A stretch of 64,000 nucleotides of DNA from assembly GCF_003946325.1 (NCBI RefSeq), contig NZ_RHNT01000001.1, forward strand, positions 183,787 through 247,786, in the 5' to 3' direction. Below are positions 19,329 through 28,050 of this stretch, piece after piece. The DNA is from Companilactobacillus furfuricola (GTDB lineage: Bacteria; Bacillota; Bacilli; Lactobacillales; Lactobacillaceae). The notes below the pieces were generated by a model. It worked only from the letters and a program-made list of their open reading frames with translations, was not told the DNA's origin and searched no databases. Position numbers and translations under genes: made by a program. Numbering within the stretch: the first letter of the stretch is position 1; every line of letters starts with the position of its first letter.

Positions 19329-20370
19329 ACAGGATGAACAAATTCAACGAAAAGTTGAGCATTTGTTTTTAGCGGAGAAGTTTTATAATCAAGAATCATT
19401 TGCCGGATTTGATCAGGTCAGACTTTTACATGATGCCCTACCCGAATTAGCGACTGATAAGATCGATCTCTCAACGGACTTTTTAGGCCATACGGTCTCT
19501 TATCCGTTTTATTTCAATGCGATCACAGGTGGTTCCAAGCAGTCTGGTAAATTCAACGCTGAACTTGCCAAACTAGCAGCTGAATTCAACATTCCTGTAT
19601 CTAGCGGTTCAATGGGGGTTTATTTTCGGATCCCAGAGACGAAAGACAGTTTTACGATTTTGCGTGAAAATAATCCGAATGGTGTAGTTATCGCGAACCT
19701 CTCTGGCAAAGCCAATGAAAAACAAGCTCAACAAGCAGTTGAGTTAATTCATGCCGATGCATTGCAGATCCATTTGAATGTCTTACAAGAATTAGCAATG
19801 CCGGAAGGTGATCGTGAATATTACTGGGCAGACAATATTAAATCGATCGTCAATAATTTAACAGTGCCCGTGATCATCAAAGAAGTTGGTTTTGGGATGA
19901 CCAAAGAAACTATCGCTAAACTGATTTCCTTAGGCGTTAAAAATATCGACATCTCTGGCTTTGGTGGCACTGATTTTGCTGAAATCGAAAGTGCTCGCAA
20001 TCACGAGCTCGATTTAACTTATTTAGACCAGCTTTCGCTTTCGACAGTTGAATCATTGCTAGAAGCTAAACAATTTGCTAGCGAAGCTAACATATTTGCC
20101 TCCGGAGGCATCAAAGAAGCTTTTGATATTATCAAAGCTTTAGCTATGGGAGCTAAGTCAGTCGGGATCTCAGGACTAGCCCTACATCATTTGCAAAAGT
20201 ACTCATACGAAGAAACCAAGATATTCTTTGAAGTCATGATAACTCAGCTAAAAATACTAATGGCTGCCATTGGCGCCAAACAAATTTCTGACATCAAAAA
20301 AGCCCCGATCATTTACGATCAGGACTTAATAAATTACGCTAAACAGCGCAAAATCGATCTAACGTCTTAA
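19321..20370 (+). CDS. fni: Type 2 isopentenyl-diphosphate delta-isomerase (FMN-dependent)
   Basis: This 349-aa FMN- and NADPH-dependent isomerase interconverts IPP and DMAPP and so balances precursors for undecaprenyl phosphate and quinone-type side chains. Family features are the N-terminal QRKVEHLFLAEKF, YPFYFNAITGGS, SSGSMGVYFR, the QIHLNVLQELAMPEGDR block, VIIKEVGFGMTKE, DISGFGGTDFAEIE and FASGGIKEAFDIIKALAMGA. It closes the mevalonate operon. The end overlaps convergent rsmF by 12 nt with no room for a separate terminator, so the two genes may interfere transcriptionally. Confidence 0.95.
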   Translation: MPKQDEQIQRKVEHLFLAEKFYNQESFAGFDQVRLLHDALPELATDKIDLSTDFLGHTVSYPFYFNAITGGSKQSGKFNAELAKLAAEFNIPVSSGSMGVYFRIPETKDSFTILRENNPNGVVIANLSGKANEKQAQQAVELIHADALQIHLNVLQELAMPEGDREYYWADNIKSIVNNLTVPVIIKEVGFGMTKETIAKLISLGVKNIDISGFGGTDFAEIESARNHELDLTYLDQLSLSTVESLLEAKQFASEANIFASGGIKEAFDIIKALAMGAKSVGISGLALHHLQKYSYEETKIFFEVMITQLKILMAAIGAKQISDIKKAPIIYDQDLINYAKQRKIDLTS

Positions 20371-21711
20371 TCCTTTGGGATAGACGTTTTTTATTTGCTT
20401 ATTGCTGTATCGACCCCAAGAGAATAGTTTATTGCGATAACTCAGGCCGATCCATTTATTGGAAAAATCCGGTGTCTCTTGCAATATCAGGGCTTCACCG
20501 TGTAAATATTTCTTAAATTGCTCATCATTTAATTCATAAACCGTCTTCAGTTCATTAGGTTGGATCGCCAATATCATTGCGATATCGGGTTCCAATCTAT
20601 TTTTTTTGAACTCTCCTAGTTTCAATCCGTTTCGTAAAATGTGCAATTTTTTAAAGCGAGTATCGAAACTTGCAGCTTGATACAAGAAATCATTTAGTTT
20701 AAACAAGTTGTTGGTTGGTGTTTGGTTGAGGTTGGCCTTTGCGAATTTTTGAATTAGTGCCAGGTCATCTTTCTTGATGCCATCATTAAAAGTCTTGACG
20801 TGAAGTTTGCCTGGTTCACCCTTTTTGACCATTTTACACATAAAATGACCTTCACCTTTAAATTGATCTGGAAACATGCGAAGAGCCTTTCTTAATTCAG
20901 GATTGCCGTTCCCCCATTCAGGTCTTCCGTCTTCCATCCCAGGATATTTTGTCACCGGAAGCAATTCAATATCGTCATATTTATTCAAAAAATAATCGAT
21001 ATTCATTTCGTTTTCTTCTGGCGCAAAAGTACAAGTTGAATAGACGAGCGTCCCACCAGGTTTCAATAATTGATAGGCGGAATCCAAGATATGTTTTTGC
21101 CGGTTAGCACATTGCTCAACATATTCTTGCGACCAATATTTGACTGAATCAGGATCCTTTCGAAACATTCCTTCTCCAGAACATGGAGCATCAACTAAGA
21201 TCTTGTCAAAATATTCAGCAAATGGCTTTTCGAAGTCTTGTGGCGAGTTATTAGTCACTACTGTATTGGATATCCCCATTCTTTCGATGTTCGAGGACAA
21301 AACCTTAGCACGTTTGTAATTGATCTCGTTACTTACCAAAAGTCCCTGTGAGGCCATTTTAGTGGCCAAATACGTACTCTTGCTTCCTGGAGCCGCGCAG
21401 AGATCTAGGACTGATTCCGAAGGTTTAGGATCGACTAATTCTGAAACATACATTGCACTAGGTTCTTGCGAGTAGACATATCCGGCCAGATGATCAATGC
21501 TATTCCCATCGACATTACCGTAATAACCAATATTGGAATATTCGATCGGTTGACTTTTGTCACAGTCAACATTTTGATAGTCAGCTTTTAGCGGGTTTAA
21601 TCGAAAAGAGTCCAAGCTCTTTGCCTCCATTGCTGTAAAAAGCTTATCGGCACGATCACCGAGTAACTGTTGGTATTTTCTTTTAAATTCTTGACTTAAA
21701 TTCACGCTCAT
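20359..21711 (-). CDS. rsmF: RsmF-like 16S rRNA m5C methyltransferase (NOP2/Sun family)
   Basis: This 450-aa SAM-dependent RNA cytosine-5 methyltransferase shows SAM motif I LDLCAAPGSKSTYLA, motif IV VDAPCSGEGMFRK and motif VI VYSTCTFAPEENE, with the two conserved cysteines of the family. A C-terminal RNA-binding part (about 300-450) follows. The exact target base is inferred from family naming only. ATG 21711 starts the conserved LSQEFKRKYQQLLGD region; the ribosome site GGAG is rather far (13 nt). Translation may be coupled to the preceding membrane-protein gene, whose stop lies 10 nt upstream. Confidence 0.87.
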   Translation of the reverse strand: MSVNLSQEFKRKYQQLLGDRADKLFTAMEAKSLDSFRLNPLKADYQNVDCDKSQPIEYSNIGYYGNVDGNSIDHLAGYVYSQEPSAMYVSELVDPKPSESVLDLCAAPGSKSTYLATKMASQGLLVSNEINYKRAKVLSSNIERMGISNTVVTNNSPQDFEKPFAEYFDKILVDAPCSGEGMFRKDPDSVKYWSQEYVEQCANRQKHILDSAYQLLKPGGTLVYSTCTFAPEENEMNIDYFLNKYDDIELLPVTKYPGMEDGRPEWGNGNPELRKALRMFPDQFKGEGHFMCKMVKKGEPGKLHVKTFNDGIKKDDLALIQKFAKANLNQTPTNNLFKLNDFLYQAASFDTRFKKLHILRNGLKLGEFKKNRLEPDIAMILAIQPNELKTVYELNDEQFKKYLHGEALILQETPDFSNKWIGLSYRNKLFSWGRYSNKQIKNVYPKGLRR

Positions 21712-21721
21712 AAGATGCTGG

Positions 21722-22693
21722 TCACTCCGTTTTTTTAACAAAATAGATTTGGTAGATACCGACGACGATGGCGGCAATGATGGATATTATCAAATAAGTA
21801 TTGAAAGTCGAATGACTAATAATAACGATCTTCCACTTGCTCCATAAATATGCGGCTAAATAAGGGATCATTGTAAATAATAAATAACGGATCAAAAGCC
21901 CATTTCGATAATTATTCTTAAGGTCACCGGTCAAATTAGTTTTCTTCACATCAAAACGCAATGGTAACAAAATATAAATCTCTACAGCGATGGTCACTAA
22001 GAACGTCAACAATAATGAAATGATATACATGTTACCGCTTGAGTTAGTTTTGATCTCACTGAAATCATCAGTTTGTGGACTATATTTATGAGTTGAACTA
22101 ACTTTTAACGTTTTCTTCATTTTGGATAGATCTGTCTTTGAAGAAACGATTGGACCATCTACTACCGGGATCACATCATTTAATTGCAAATTAGCTTGGT
22201 TTTGGACTGGTGAAATCGAAACTAAAGTTTGCTCGTTCAATATCTTAGCATTATTAAACCCGATCGTACCGATCACAGAGACGTAACGTTTGCCAGTCTT
22301 GATGTATTGCTGAGTTTGCGGTTTGTAACTAGGAACATCAGCTTGTTGACCACGGACTGCAAAAGGGATCTCCGAATTAAAATCAGACTTAGAGAAATAG
22401 CGACCATTGACAGTCGGCAATTTGCGCAAAGTATGGTTACTATATAAGTAACCAAAGTTACTATTATCTTTGTCAAAAAAGATTATTTGGTAATGTGCTA
22501 ATTTTGAATCGCTCAATTTCTTGACGGCACTAGTCAAATTTTGTTTAGAGTTCGTTTTTAAAACCGTTGCGCTTTCACTCATACCTAATCGATTCATCGT
22601 GTTGTTGTATTTGACGGAATCATTCCGTGAAATTGCTACTGCTGCTAAAAGCACTACCAAAAAGATAATAATGCTAGAAATAACTTTCTTCAT
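21722..22693 (-). CDS. Orphan membrane protein resembling half of a MacB/FtsX-type permease
   Basis: I do not recognise a named family for this 323-aa protein. It has one N-terminal membrane segment (about 4-22), a large extracellular region (about 23-220) and three C-terminal membrane segments (about 223-245, 268-287 and 297-316). The extracellular part contains NGRYFSKSDFNSEIPFAVRG and KRYVSVIGTIGF, which look like the MacB-type periplasmic core domain. The one-plus-three topology also fits that family. No ABC ATPase gene is adjacent. ATG follows TAGGTGG. It sits in an operon between a methyltransferase-like gene and rsmF. Permease similarity is my inference. Confidence 0.6.
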   Translation of the reverse strand: MKKVISSIIIFLVVLLAAVAISRNDSVKYNNTMNRLGMSESATVLKTNSKQNLTSAVKKLSDSKLAHYQIIFFDKDNSNFGYLYSNHTLRKLPTVNGRYFSKSDFNSEIPFAVRGQQADVPSYKPQTQQYIKTGKRYVSVIGTIGFNNAKILNEQTLVSISPVQNQANLQLNDVIPVVDGPIVSSKTDLSKMKKTLKVSSTHKYSPQTDDFSEIKTNSSGNMYIISLLLTFLVTIAVEIYILLPLRFDVKKTNLTGDLKNNYRNGLLIRYLLFTMIPYLAAYLWSKWKIVIISHSTFNTYLIISIIAAIVVGIYQIYFVKKTE

Positions 22694-22707
22694 TGTTCCA
22701 CCTATAT

Positions 22708-23469
22708 TTACTTAATTAAAAATATTTTATCATTGACTAAATCATATTGAGGATATTTTTGATTCAATTGCTCGATCCTAGGATCTTCAACGATATCAAT
22801 TTTATCCCAAAATTCATGACTGTTGGTTGCCCCATATGGTTCCCCGATCACAAAAAACTTCAGTTTAGTTTGACGGATCTGTTCCAAGATCTTTGTATCG
22901 ATGGTATTTTTGTCTGGGCTCCAGGCTAAAACAACCGCTGATACTTGGTCTTTAAAATGTTGGATCGCAGAAAGTGCATCAAATTGTTGAACAGCGGTCA
23001 ATTGATTTTTACCCGTGGGACTTTCAGTCGACCAACTCAGATCGTCGGTTGCAATCGATTTGATCATTTGATCACTAAAGCCTTTGGAGATATAGCCATT
23101 ACCTGCCATCAATTCTAAATAAGTTTCATTAGGAAACAGTTGCGCCCAAGTCTGCATTAATTCTTCCGTAATGGTTGCCCAGTAGCCGAATTCGTCTTGC
23201 AAGTAAGTTCGAAAATCAGCAATTTTTTTATCAAAAAGTTCCAGATCTGCAATGATCTGTTTCAAATCACCGGTGTCTTGATCGGCATAATTGGCCAAAT
23301 AGTTAGTTAACTGGGATTCCGTTAATTCAAAATGAATGAACCGATGCTTCGGTAGTCGCCCCTCGTTTAAAGCATCAACAATATGTTGCATAAAATTGAT
23401 TCTAGCATTAAAGACTTGCGATTGTGGTAATCGTTTGGAGATTTCTTTTAATTGGTCGATATAATCCAA
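22708..23469 (-). CDS. Putative SAM-dependent methyltransferase
   Basis: This 253-aa protein has an N-terminal helical part (about 1-125) followed by a Rossmann-like domain. The segment ETYLELMAGNGYISKGF fits SAM-binding motif I. VSAVVLAWSPD and LKFFVIGEP could be later strands with an acidic or Asn-Pro-like motif IV position. The substrate is unknown. TTG 23469 is preferred because AAAGGA lies upstream at about 8 nt; the longer reading to 23580 would enter the divergent lepB gene. It leads the operon with the permease-like gene and rsmF. Confidence 0.65.
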   Translation of the reverse strand: MDYIDQLKEISKRLPQSQVFNARINFMQHIVDALNEGRLPKHRFIHFELTESQLTNYLANYADQDTGDLKQIIADLELFDKKIADFRTYLQDEFGYWATITEELMQTWAQLFPNETYLELMAGNGYISKGFSDQMIKSIATDDLSWSTESPTGKNQLTAVQQFDALSAIQHFKDQVSAVVLAWSPDKNTIDTKILEQIRQTKLKFFVIGEPYGATNSHEFWDKIDIVEDPRIEQLNQKYPQYDLVNDKIFLIK

Positions 23470-23573
23470 GATAAACTGTCCTTTTATTAAATTATCATTT
23501 CTAATACTACATTTTATTTCAAATAATTGCGAAAAAGTATAATATTCTAAGTAGTACAACTTTGAGGTGAAAT

Positions 23574-24233
23574 ATGGCAAAAAATAATCAAAAGAAACGC
23601 CCCGAGAAGGAAGAGTCAGGGTGGAAGTTTTGGCTACAGACGATTTTATTAACTATCGTCTTGTATGCAATTATTATGCTAGCGTTCAAATTTACGTTAG
23701 CCAATGAGCGAGTCTCCGGCCCTTCAATGCAACCAACATTTGAAGATGGCCAGAAATTACTTGCCGTCAAACATACCAACATTCAGCGTGGCGACGTCAT
23801 TATCTTAAAGGCACCTGACGAAGCAGGCTCATTTTATATCAAACGTGTCATTGGAATGCCCGGAGATACTATCGTATCAAAAAATAACAAAATGTACATC
23901 AACGGAAAACGATACAAGGAATCATTCTTAGATGCTGGTAACAAGATCAAAGAAAAAGCTCCTAACGTCTATGCTGGTAAAGGTTATGGTTGGACTTACA
24001 ATTTCACATTAAGTCAATTGGCTCAATCACCTGAGTATCAACAAATCTACAGCAAGAGTTATTTAAACAAAGTCAAAAAGACTAATAAGGTTCCCGCTGG
24101 TACTTACTTTGTAATGGGAGATCACCGAACTGTTTCTAAAGATAGTCGCTTGATCGGCTTTATCAAGAAAGATTCAGTTGTAGGTGAAGTCAAATGGCGT
24201 TATTGGCCATTAAACGAATGGACAGTTTTCTAA
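23574..24233 (+). CDS. lepB: Type I signal peptidase
   Basis: This 219-aa signal peptidase I of the SipT/LepB type has a short basic cytoplasmic tail and one membrane segment (about 20-40). Catalytic Ser51 is in VSGPSMQPTF and the general base Lys90 is in FYIKRVIGMPGD. The box E segment YFVMGDHRTVSKDSR lies near the C-terminus. It cleaves Sec/Tat signal peptides on the outer face of the membrane. ATG follows GAGGTGA. A TATAAT at 23538-23543 is a possible -10 element, with a poor -35. Confidence 0.95.
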   Translation: MAKNNQKKRPEKEESGWKFWLQTILLTIVLYAIIMLAFKFTLANERVSGPSMQPTFEDGQKLLAVKHTNIQRGDVIILKAPDEAGSFYIKRVIGMPGDTIVSKNNKMYINGKRYKESFLDAGNKIKEKAPNVYAGKGYGWTYNFTLSQLAQSPEYQQIYSKSYLNKVKKTNKVPAGTYFVMGDHRTVSKDSRLIGFIKKDSVVGEVKWRYWPLNEWTVF

Positions 24234-24287
24234 AATAATGTGCGAAATTTAGTCTTAATGATATGATTGATTATGGAGGTCATGAAT

Positions 24288-24473
24288 ATGGATAAACCTA
24301 ATATTTCAGAAATGATAATTGAGTATGAAAAGAATAAAAATATGAATGACACACAGTTTGCTTTTGAAAGTCATTTGTCAGTTGAAAGAGTTCATAACCT
24401 CAAATCTGGTGGTTACGAAGCAACTCCTGATGAAGAAAAAGTAATTCTTGAATACATTAAGCTTCACAGTTAA
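24288..24473 (+). CDS. Small LBP_cg2779-type protein (HTH-like)
   Basis: This 61-aa protein begins MDKPNISEMIIEYEK and ends with a segment, NDTQFAFESHLSVERVHNLKSG, that reads like a short helix-turn-helix. It resembles small lactobacillar proteins named after the L. plantarum locus LBP_cg2779; function unknown. ATG 24288 is chosen because GGAGG ends 8 nt upstream; in-frame starts at 24267 and 24282 are too close to or before that site. It sits 54 nt after lepB and is followed by a clear terminator. Confidence 0.7.
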   Translation: MDKPNISEMIIEYEKNKNMNDTQFAFESHLSVERVHNLKSGGYEATPDEEKVILEYIKLHS

Positions 24474-24502
24474 TCTTTAGAATTAAGCTTTTGAATTATA
24501 CG

Positions 24503-24534
24503 ATAAGACTGAGTTAATCAGTCTTATTTTTTTT
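24503..24534 (+). terminator. Terminator after the LBP_cg2779-type gene
   Basis: Perfect 9-bp stem TAAGACTGA / TCAGTCTTA with a 5-nt loop GTTAA, followed by a T run. Confidence 0.85.
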
Positions 24535-24847
24535 GTTATCTTTTATCATCATATAGAAGCGTGTTAGATTTAGAAAAAACAATCGTACTCCCCCCACTCT
24601 CTTACGAATTGAATACTTATTATTGCTGCTCATTACCAAATTTAAATAGACATCAACAAGAGTATTTGAAGACGAACTTGTTCGAATTTGAATTATCATT
24701 CAAATTCTAAAGAAATAAGACGTGTGAAATCAAGTCGTTTTGAAATGATTATTTTGCATTCGTTGTCTAGTTATATTACTATATGTAATAAATATTCGTT
24801 TTGAATCTAATATTATAATATATATGAATATTAGTAAGGTGGTTTGT
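24535..24847. other. AT-rich intergenic region before the PlcR-like regulator
   Basis: About 310 nt with no convincing gene. A minus-strand frame at 24514-24699 (61 codons) has no ribosome site and runs into the terminator, so I do not accept it. The region holds a perfect inverted repeat (24684-24707), a smaller CGAAC-TT-GTTCG palindrome just before it (24673-24684), and AT-rich DNA with TATAAT-like matches near 24815. Confidence 0.6.
24684..24707. promoter_or_regulatory. Perfect inverted repeat, possible operator
   Basis: GAATTTGAAT, spacer TATC, then ATTCAAATTC: a perfect 10-bp inverted repeat with a 4-nt spacer. It lies about 140 nt upstream of the regulator start. There is no T run after it, so it is not a typical terminator. 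Operator function is inferred only from position. Confidence 0.4.
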
Positions 24848-25732
24848 ATGTTTTTAGGATCTGAATTTAAAAAGCATCGCTTGGCAAAAAAATTAAATCA
24901 ATTAGATGTTAGTCGAGGGATTTGTTCTCAAGCGTTTATTTCCAAAATTGAAAATTTAAATATCTCCCCTTCTGTCGATGTTTTGCTCAAACTTTGTCAG
25001 CGAGTGGATCTATCTTTAAATGATTTATTTTCCGAGTTTAGTAATCTTCCTTCAAATAATTTTATCAATGATAAAATCCGTCGATCAGACCTGTTGTTTC
25101 AGAATGGCGATTATCTTCAGTCTAAGGATGTTTTGTTGTCTTTAGATATAAGTTCCTTAACTAAGGTCCAAAACACTCACATACACTTTGTATTAGGATT
25201 GATTTCAAGTGATCAAGATCTAGATGAAGCCATTTTTCAATTTAACTTCACGCTACAATCTCTAGACAATAAAAGTGTTAATTTTTGGAAATTCATGGCT
25301 TATGTTGGATTAGCTAACGCCTACTTAAAAAAAGAGGCTGTAGATAAGCAACAATACTATATGAAATTGGCTGATCAATACTTCATTGAATTTGATCTCT
25401 TCGATGATTTAGAATTTTATTATTTTCTTAGTGCAATTACTGAGCTTGCGGCATACTTTACGGCACAAAATGATTCGGAAACTGCGGAAAAATACATTCG
25501 TCTAGGAATTAACCCCCGTCACGGATACCTTTCAGCTGAATTTACTGACAAGCTATTTTTTCTTGCAGCACAAAATGCTAAGCCTGCCGAGCAAAACTAT
25601 CAAGCAAAGATCAGCCATTCTCTGACGATGGCGATTGCCTTTGCGGATTTTAATAAAAATCAAGTTTTACTCGATCAAATCAACGATTTCATGCAACAAA
25701 ATAATATTCGAGAATTAAAAATCAAACCCTAA
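24848..25732 (+). CDS. RRNPP/PlcR-like transcriptional regulator (XRE HTH + TPR)
   Basis: This 294-aa protein has an N-terminal helix-turn-helix (about 1-65): LGSEFKKHRLAKKLNQLDVS, then QAFISKIENLNISPSVDVLL. It resembles PlcR and other RRNPP quorum regulators. From about residue 75 to the end it consists of helical TPR-like repeats, for example LLFQNGDYLQSKDVLLSL and AYVGLANAYLKKEAV. In that family the TPR domain binds a short secreted peptide. No peptide gene is obvious on either side. ATG 24848 follows AAGGTGG at 5 nt. A terminator follows directly. What it regulates cannot be told from the sequence. Confidence 0.8.
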   Translation: MFLGSEFKKHRLAKKLNQLDVSRGICSQAFISKIENLNISPSVDVLLKLCQRVDLSLNDLFSEFSNLPSNNFINDKIRRSDLLFQNGDYLQSKDVLLSLDISSLTKVQNTHIHFVLGLISSDQDLDEAIFQFNFTLQSLDNKSVNFWKFMAYVGLANAYLKKEAVDKQQYYMKLADQYFIEFDLFDDLEFYYFLSAITELAAYFTAQNDSETAEKYIRLGINPRHGYLSAEFTDKLFFLAAQNAKPAEQNYQAKISHSLTMAIAFADFNKNQVLLDQINDFMQQNNIRELKIKP

Positions 25733-25744
25733 TATCAGGGCAAA

Positions 25745-25779
25745 AAAAATAAGGCTTCAGTTGAAGTCTTATTTTTTTT
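25745..25779. terminator. Bidirectional terminator between the regulator and the tautomerase gene
   Basis: Stem AATAAGGCTTCA / TGAAGTCTTATT (one G-U pair) with A run before and T run after. Confidence 0.85.
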
Positions 25780-25781
25780 GA

Positions 25782-25970
25782 TTATTTTTCATCGCTAGCG
25801 CGCACGCCACCAACTGAGTAATGATCTTTTGACATTTCATTTAAAACAATGTGGATGTGTTCAGCAGGCGCACCAGCATTTTTTGAAATAGCATCTGTTA
25901 CATCCTTTACTAAACCTTTCAATTGTTCTGAGGAACGTCCTTCTATCAAATCAATGTGTACTAATGGCAT
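25782..25970 (-). CDS. 4-oxalocrotonate tautomerase family protein
   Basis: This 62-aa protein begins [20 protein letters not shown], so after removal of Met the catalytic Pro1 is N-terminal. Arg12 and the helix [13 protein letters not shown], then IHIVLNEM and YSVGG, follow the small tautomerase pattern. These enzymes form hexamers that act on keto-enol substrates; the physiological substrate here is unknown. ATG 25970 has AGGAG 9 nt upstream. It lies 13 nt after pepT and is probably the last gene of that operon. Confidence 0.88.
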   Translation of the reverse strand: MPLVHIDLIEGRSSEQLKGLVKDVTDAISKNAGAPAEHIHIVLNEMSKDHYSVGGVRASDEK

Positions 25971-25983
25971 AACCAATCACTCC

Positions 25984-27234
25984 TTAATTATTTTTTCGTT
26001 CGTTATTTAGTTTAACAATTTCTAGTATAACATCAACTGCTGCTTCCATGGACTCAACAGCCACATATTCGTATCTACCATGCATATTTTCGCCACCGGC
26101 AAATAGGTTTGGCGTAGGAAGTCCCATAAAGGAAATCTTGGAACCATCAGTCCCACCACGGACCGGAGCTTCATCTGGCTCGATATTCAAGTTCTTCATT
26201 GCTTGTTCCGCAATTTTAACTACATCCATGTGATCTTTGATAACATCGATCATATTGTAGTATTGATCCTTCATATCGATTTCAACAGTATTGGCACCAT
26301 ACTTCTGGTTTAATTGATCGACTATTTCTTCTACTTTAGCTTTACGATCATTCAATCCCTCACGTTCAAAATCTCGAATGATGTAAGACATTTTGGCACT
26401 GTCGACAGTCCCATTGAGTGACAACAAATGGTAAAAACCTTGTCTACCAGCAGTTTTTTCAGGAATTTCTTCATCTGGTAAAGCATTTTGGAAATCATTT
26501 GCAACACCTAAAGCATTGATCATGATCCCCTTAGCTGAACCAGGATGTACATCTTTACCGTTGATTTTGACCTTCAAAGCTGCTGCTGAGAAAGTTTCAT
26601 ATTCTAGTTGACCGACTGGACCACCATCGACTGTGTAAGCAAAATCAGCACCGAAATCTGCAACATCGAATTTATCAGCACCGGTCCCAATTTCTTCATC
26701 AGGTCCCAGACCGATGACGATCTTTCCGTGTTTGATTTCTGGATGGGCAACTAAATATTCCATGGCAGTAATAATTTCTGTAACTCCAGATTTGTCATCA
26801 GACCCTAGTAAAGTGTCACCACTAGTTGTGATCAATGTTTGACCAGCATATTTCTTCAATGAAGAAAATTCTTTTGGATCAAGTTTGAACTCGCCTTTGT
26901 CATCTAAATCGATCACACTTTTACCGTCATAGTTTTCAACCACTTTAGGTTGAATATTCTCTGAATTAAAATCAGCTGTATCAACGTGTGAGATCAATCC
27001 TAAAACTGGAACATCGTAGTCTAGGTTTGAAGGTAATTCGGCTATTAAATATGAATTTACTGGATGAATTCGAATATTCTCCAAACCAATATTAACTAAT
27101 TCATCTTCAAGCTTCTTTAAAAATACAGTTTGTCTGGAAGTTGATGGAACCGTAGTTGAATCCTCGTCTGATCTAGTATTTTCTTTAACATATCCTAGAA
27201 AGCGAGGTAGTAATTTCTCATATTTAGTAGTCAT
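25984..27234 (-). CDS. pepT: Peptidase T (tripeptide aminopeptidase)
   Basis: This 416-aa M20-family zinc aminopeptidase cleaves the N-terminal residue of tripeptides in the cytoplasm, part of amino acid supply in lactic acid bacteria. Metal and catalytic motifs: LGLISHVDTADF, LLGSDDKSGVTEI, GLGPDEEIGTGADKFD, the dimerisation-domain segment VHPGSAKG, and APVRGGTDGSKISFMGLPTPNLF near the C-terminus. ATG 27234 follows GGGGAGAAG. It lies 12 nt downstream of nif3. Confidence 0.95.
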   Translation of the reverse strand: MTTKYEKLLPRFLGYVKENTRSDEDSTTVPSTSRQTVFLKKLEDELVNIGLENIRIHPVNSYLIAELPSNLDYDVPVLGLISHVDTADFNSENIQPKVVENYDGKSVIDLDDKGEFKLDPKEFSSLKKYAGQTLITTSGDTLLGSDDKSGVTEIITAMEYLVAHPEIKHGKIVIGLGPDEEIGTGADKFDVADFGADFAYTVDGGPVGQLEYETFSAAALKVKINGKDVHPGSAKGIMINALGVANDFQNALPDEEIPEKTAGRQGFYHLLSLNGTVDSAKMSYIIRDFEREGLNDRKAKVEEIVDQLNQKYGANTVEIDMKDQYYNMIDVIKDHMDVVKIAEQAMKNLNIEPDEAPVRGGTDGSKISFMGLPTPNLFAGGENMHGRYEYVAVESMEAAVDVILEIVKLNNERKNN

Positions 27235-27246
27235 TTTCTTCTCCCC

Positions 27247-28050
27247 TTAAATAAAGTTGTATGGTTCGGTGTTTACGTTTGATTTGATAATGTTAAGGTC
27301 CCAATGATAAGCGTTAGACCAGTCTGAAAGCTTATGTGCCATCTTTTCAATAAAAATGGCTTCGATATGATGTCCCGGATCAACCACATTCAATCCTGCT
27401 GACATCATGTCATGAGCGGTATGGTAGTAAACATCACCAGTAATAAAGGTATCTGCTCCTGATCTTAAAACTTCAGGATAAAATTTACCAGCATCTCCAC
27501 CGATCAAAGCGACCCGTTTTACTGGTTGCCCCTTCTCAGATTTAACATAACGTAAATTTTGGAGACCATAAGTATCCCGAACTTTCTTGGCAAAATCTAA
27601 AAGTTCCATTGGTTCGTTGAGATCGGCGACCCGACCAATTGAGTAATCGTCATCCGGGTCAAGATACTCTGAATCTTTAATGTCAATATTCTCACGGAGA
27701 CGTTCCATCAACCAATCATTCATACCACCGTGAGCCTTATCGAGGTTAGTGTGAGAGGCATTGACCGCGATATCATTTGCCAAAAGATCTCGATACATTT
27801 GGTTTTGTGGTGATGAAAGATCTAGATTTCTAGCAGCATGGAACATGATCGGATGATGTGCCAAAATCAAATCGACCTGGTTGTCAATTGCCTCTTGAAC
27901 CACTTTAGGCCGCACATCTAGCGTCGTCATCACCGTGTGGATCTCCTTATTCCGGTCACCGATTTGAAAACCAGAAGGATCGCCATCCATCTTGATGCTT
28001 AATGGAGCAAACTCTTCTATTTTATTTAAAATATCTTGAACTTTTACCAT
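27247..28050 (-). CDS. Nif3-like dinuclear metal-centre protein (YqfO family, short form)
   Basis: This 267-aa protein carries the Nif3 metal-binding residues: LILAHHPIMFHAARNL, AVNASHTNLDKAHGG and the C-terminal DPGHHIEAIFIEKM. It lacks the PII-like insertion that makes B. subtilis YqfO about 370 aa. Biochemical role is debated (GTP cyclohydrolase 1 type 2 annotation is common but weakly supported). The start overlaps the trmK stop (TAATG), so the pair is translationally coupled, as in many Firmicutes downstream of rpoD. Confidence 0.9.
   Translation of the reverse strand: MVKVQDILNKIEEFAPLSIKMDGDPSGFQIGDRNKEIHTVMTTLDVRPKVVQEAIDNQVDLILAHHPIMFHAARNLDLSSPQNQMYRDLLANDIAVNASHTNLDKAHGGMNDWLMERLRENIDIKDSEYLDPDDDYSIGRVADLNEPMELLDFAKKVRDTYGLQNLRYVKSEKGQPVKRVALIGGDAGKFYPEVLRSGADTFITGDVYYHTAHDMMSAGLNVVDPGHHIEAIFIEKMAHKLSDWSNAYHWDLNIIKSNVNTEPYNFI

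Noticed and set aside
24673..24684. LexA/DinR-type box CGAAC..GTTCG
   Set aside because: The spacer is 2 nt instead of the 4 nt required by the Gram-positive SOS box, and no SOS gene is adjacent.
24514..24699. Minus-strand frame of 61 codons between the LBP_cg2779-type gene and the regulator
   Set aside because: No ribosome binding site, overlaps a clear plus-strand terminator, and composition is not protein-like.
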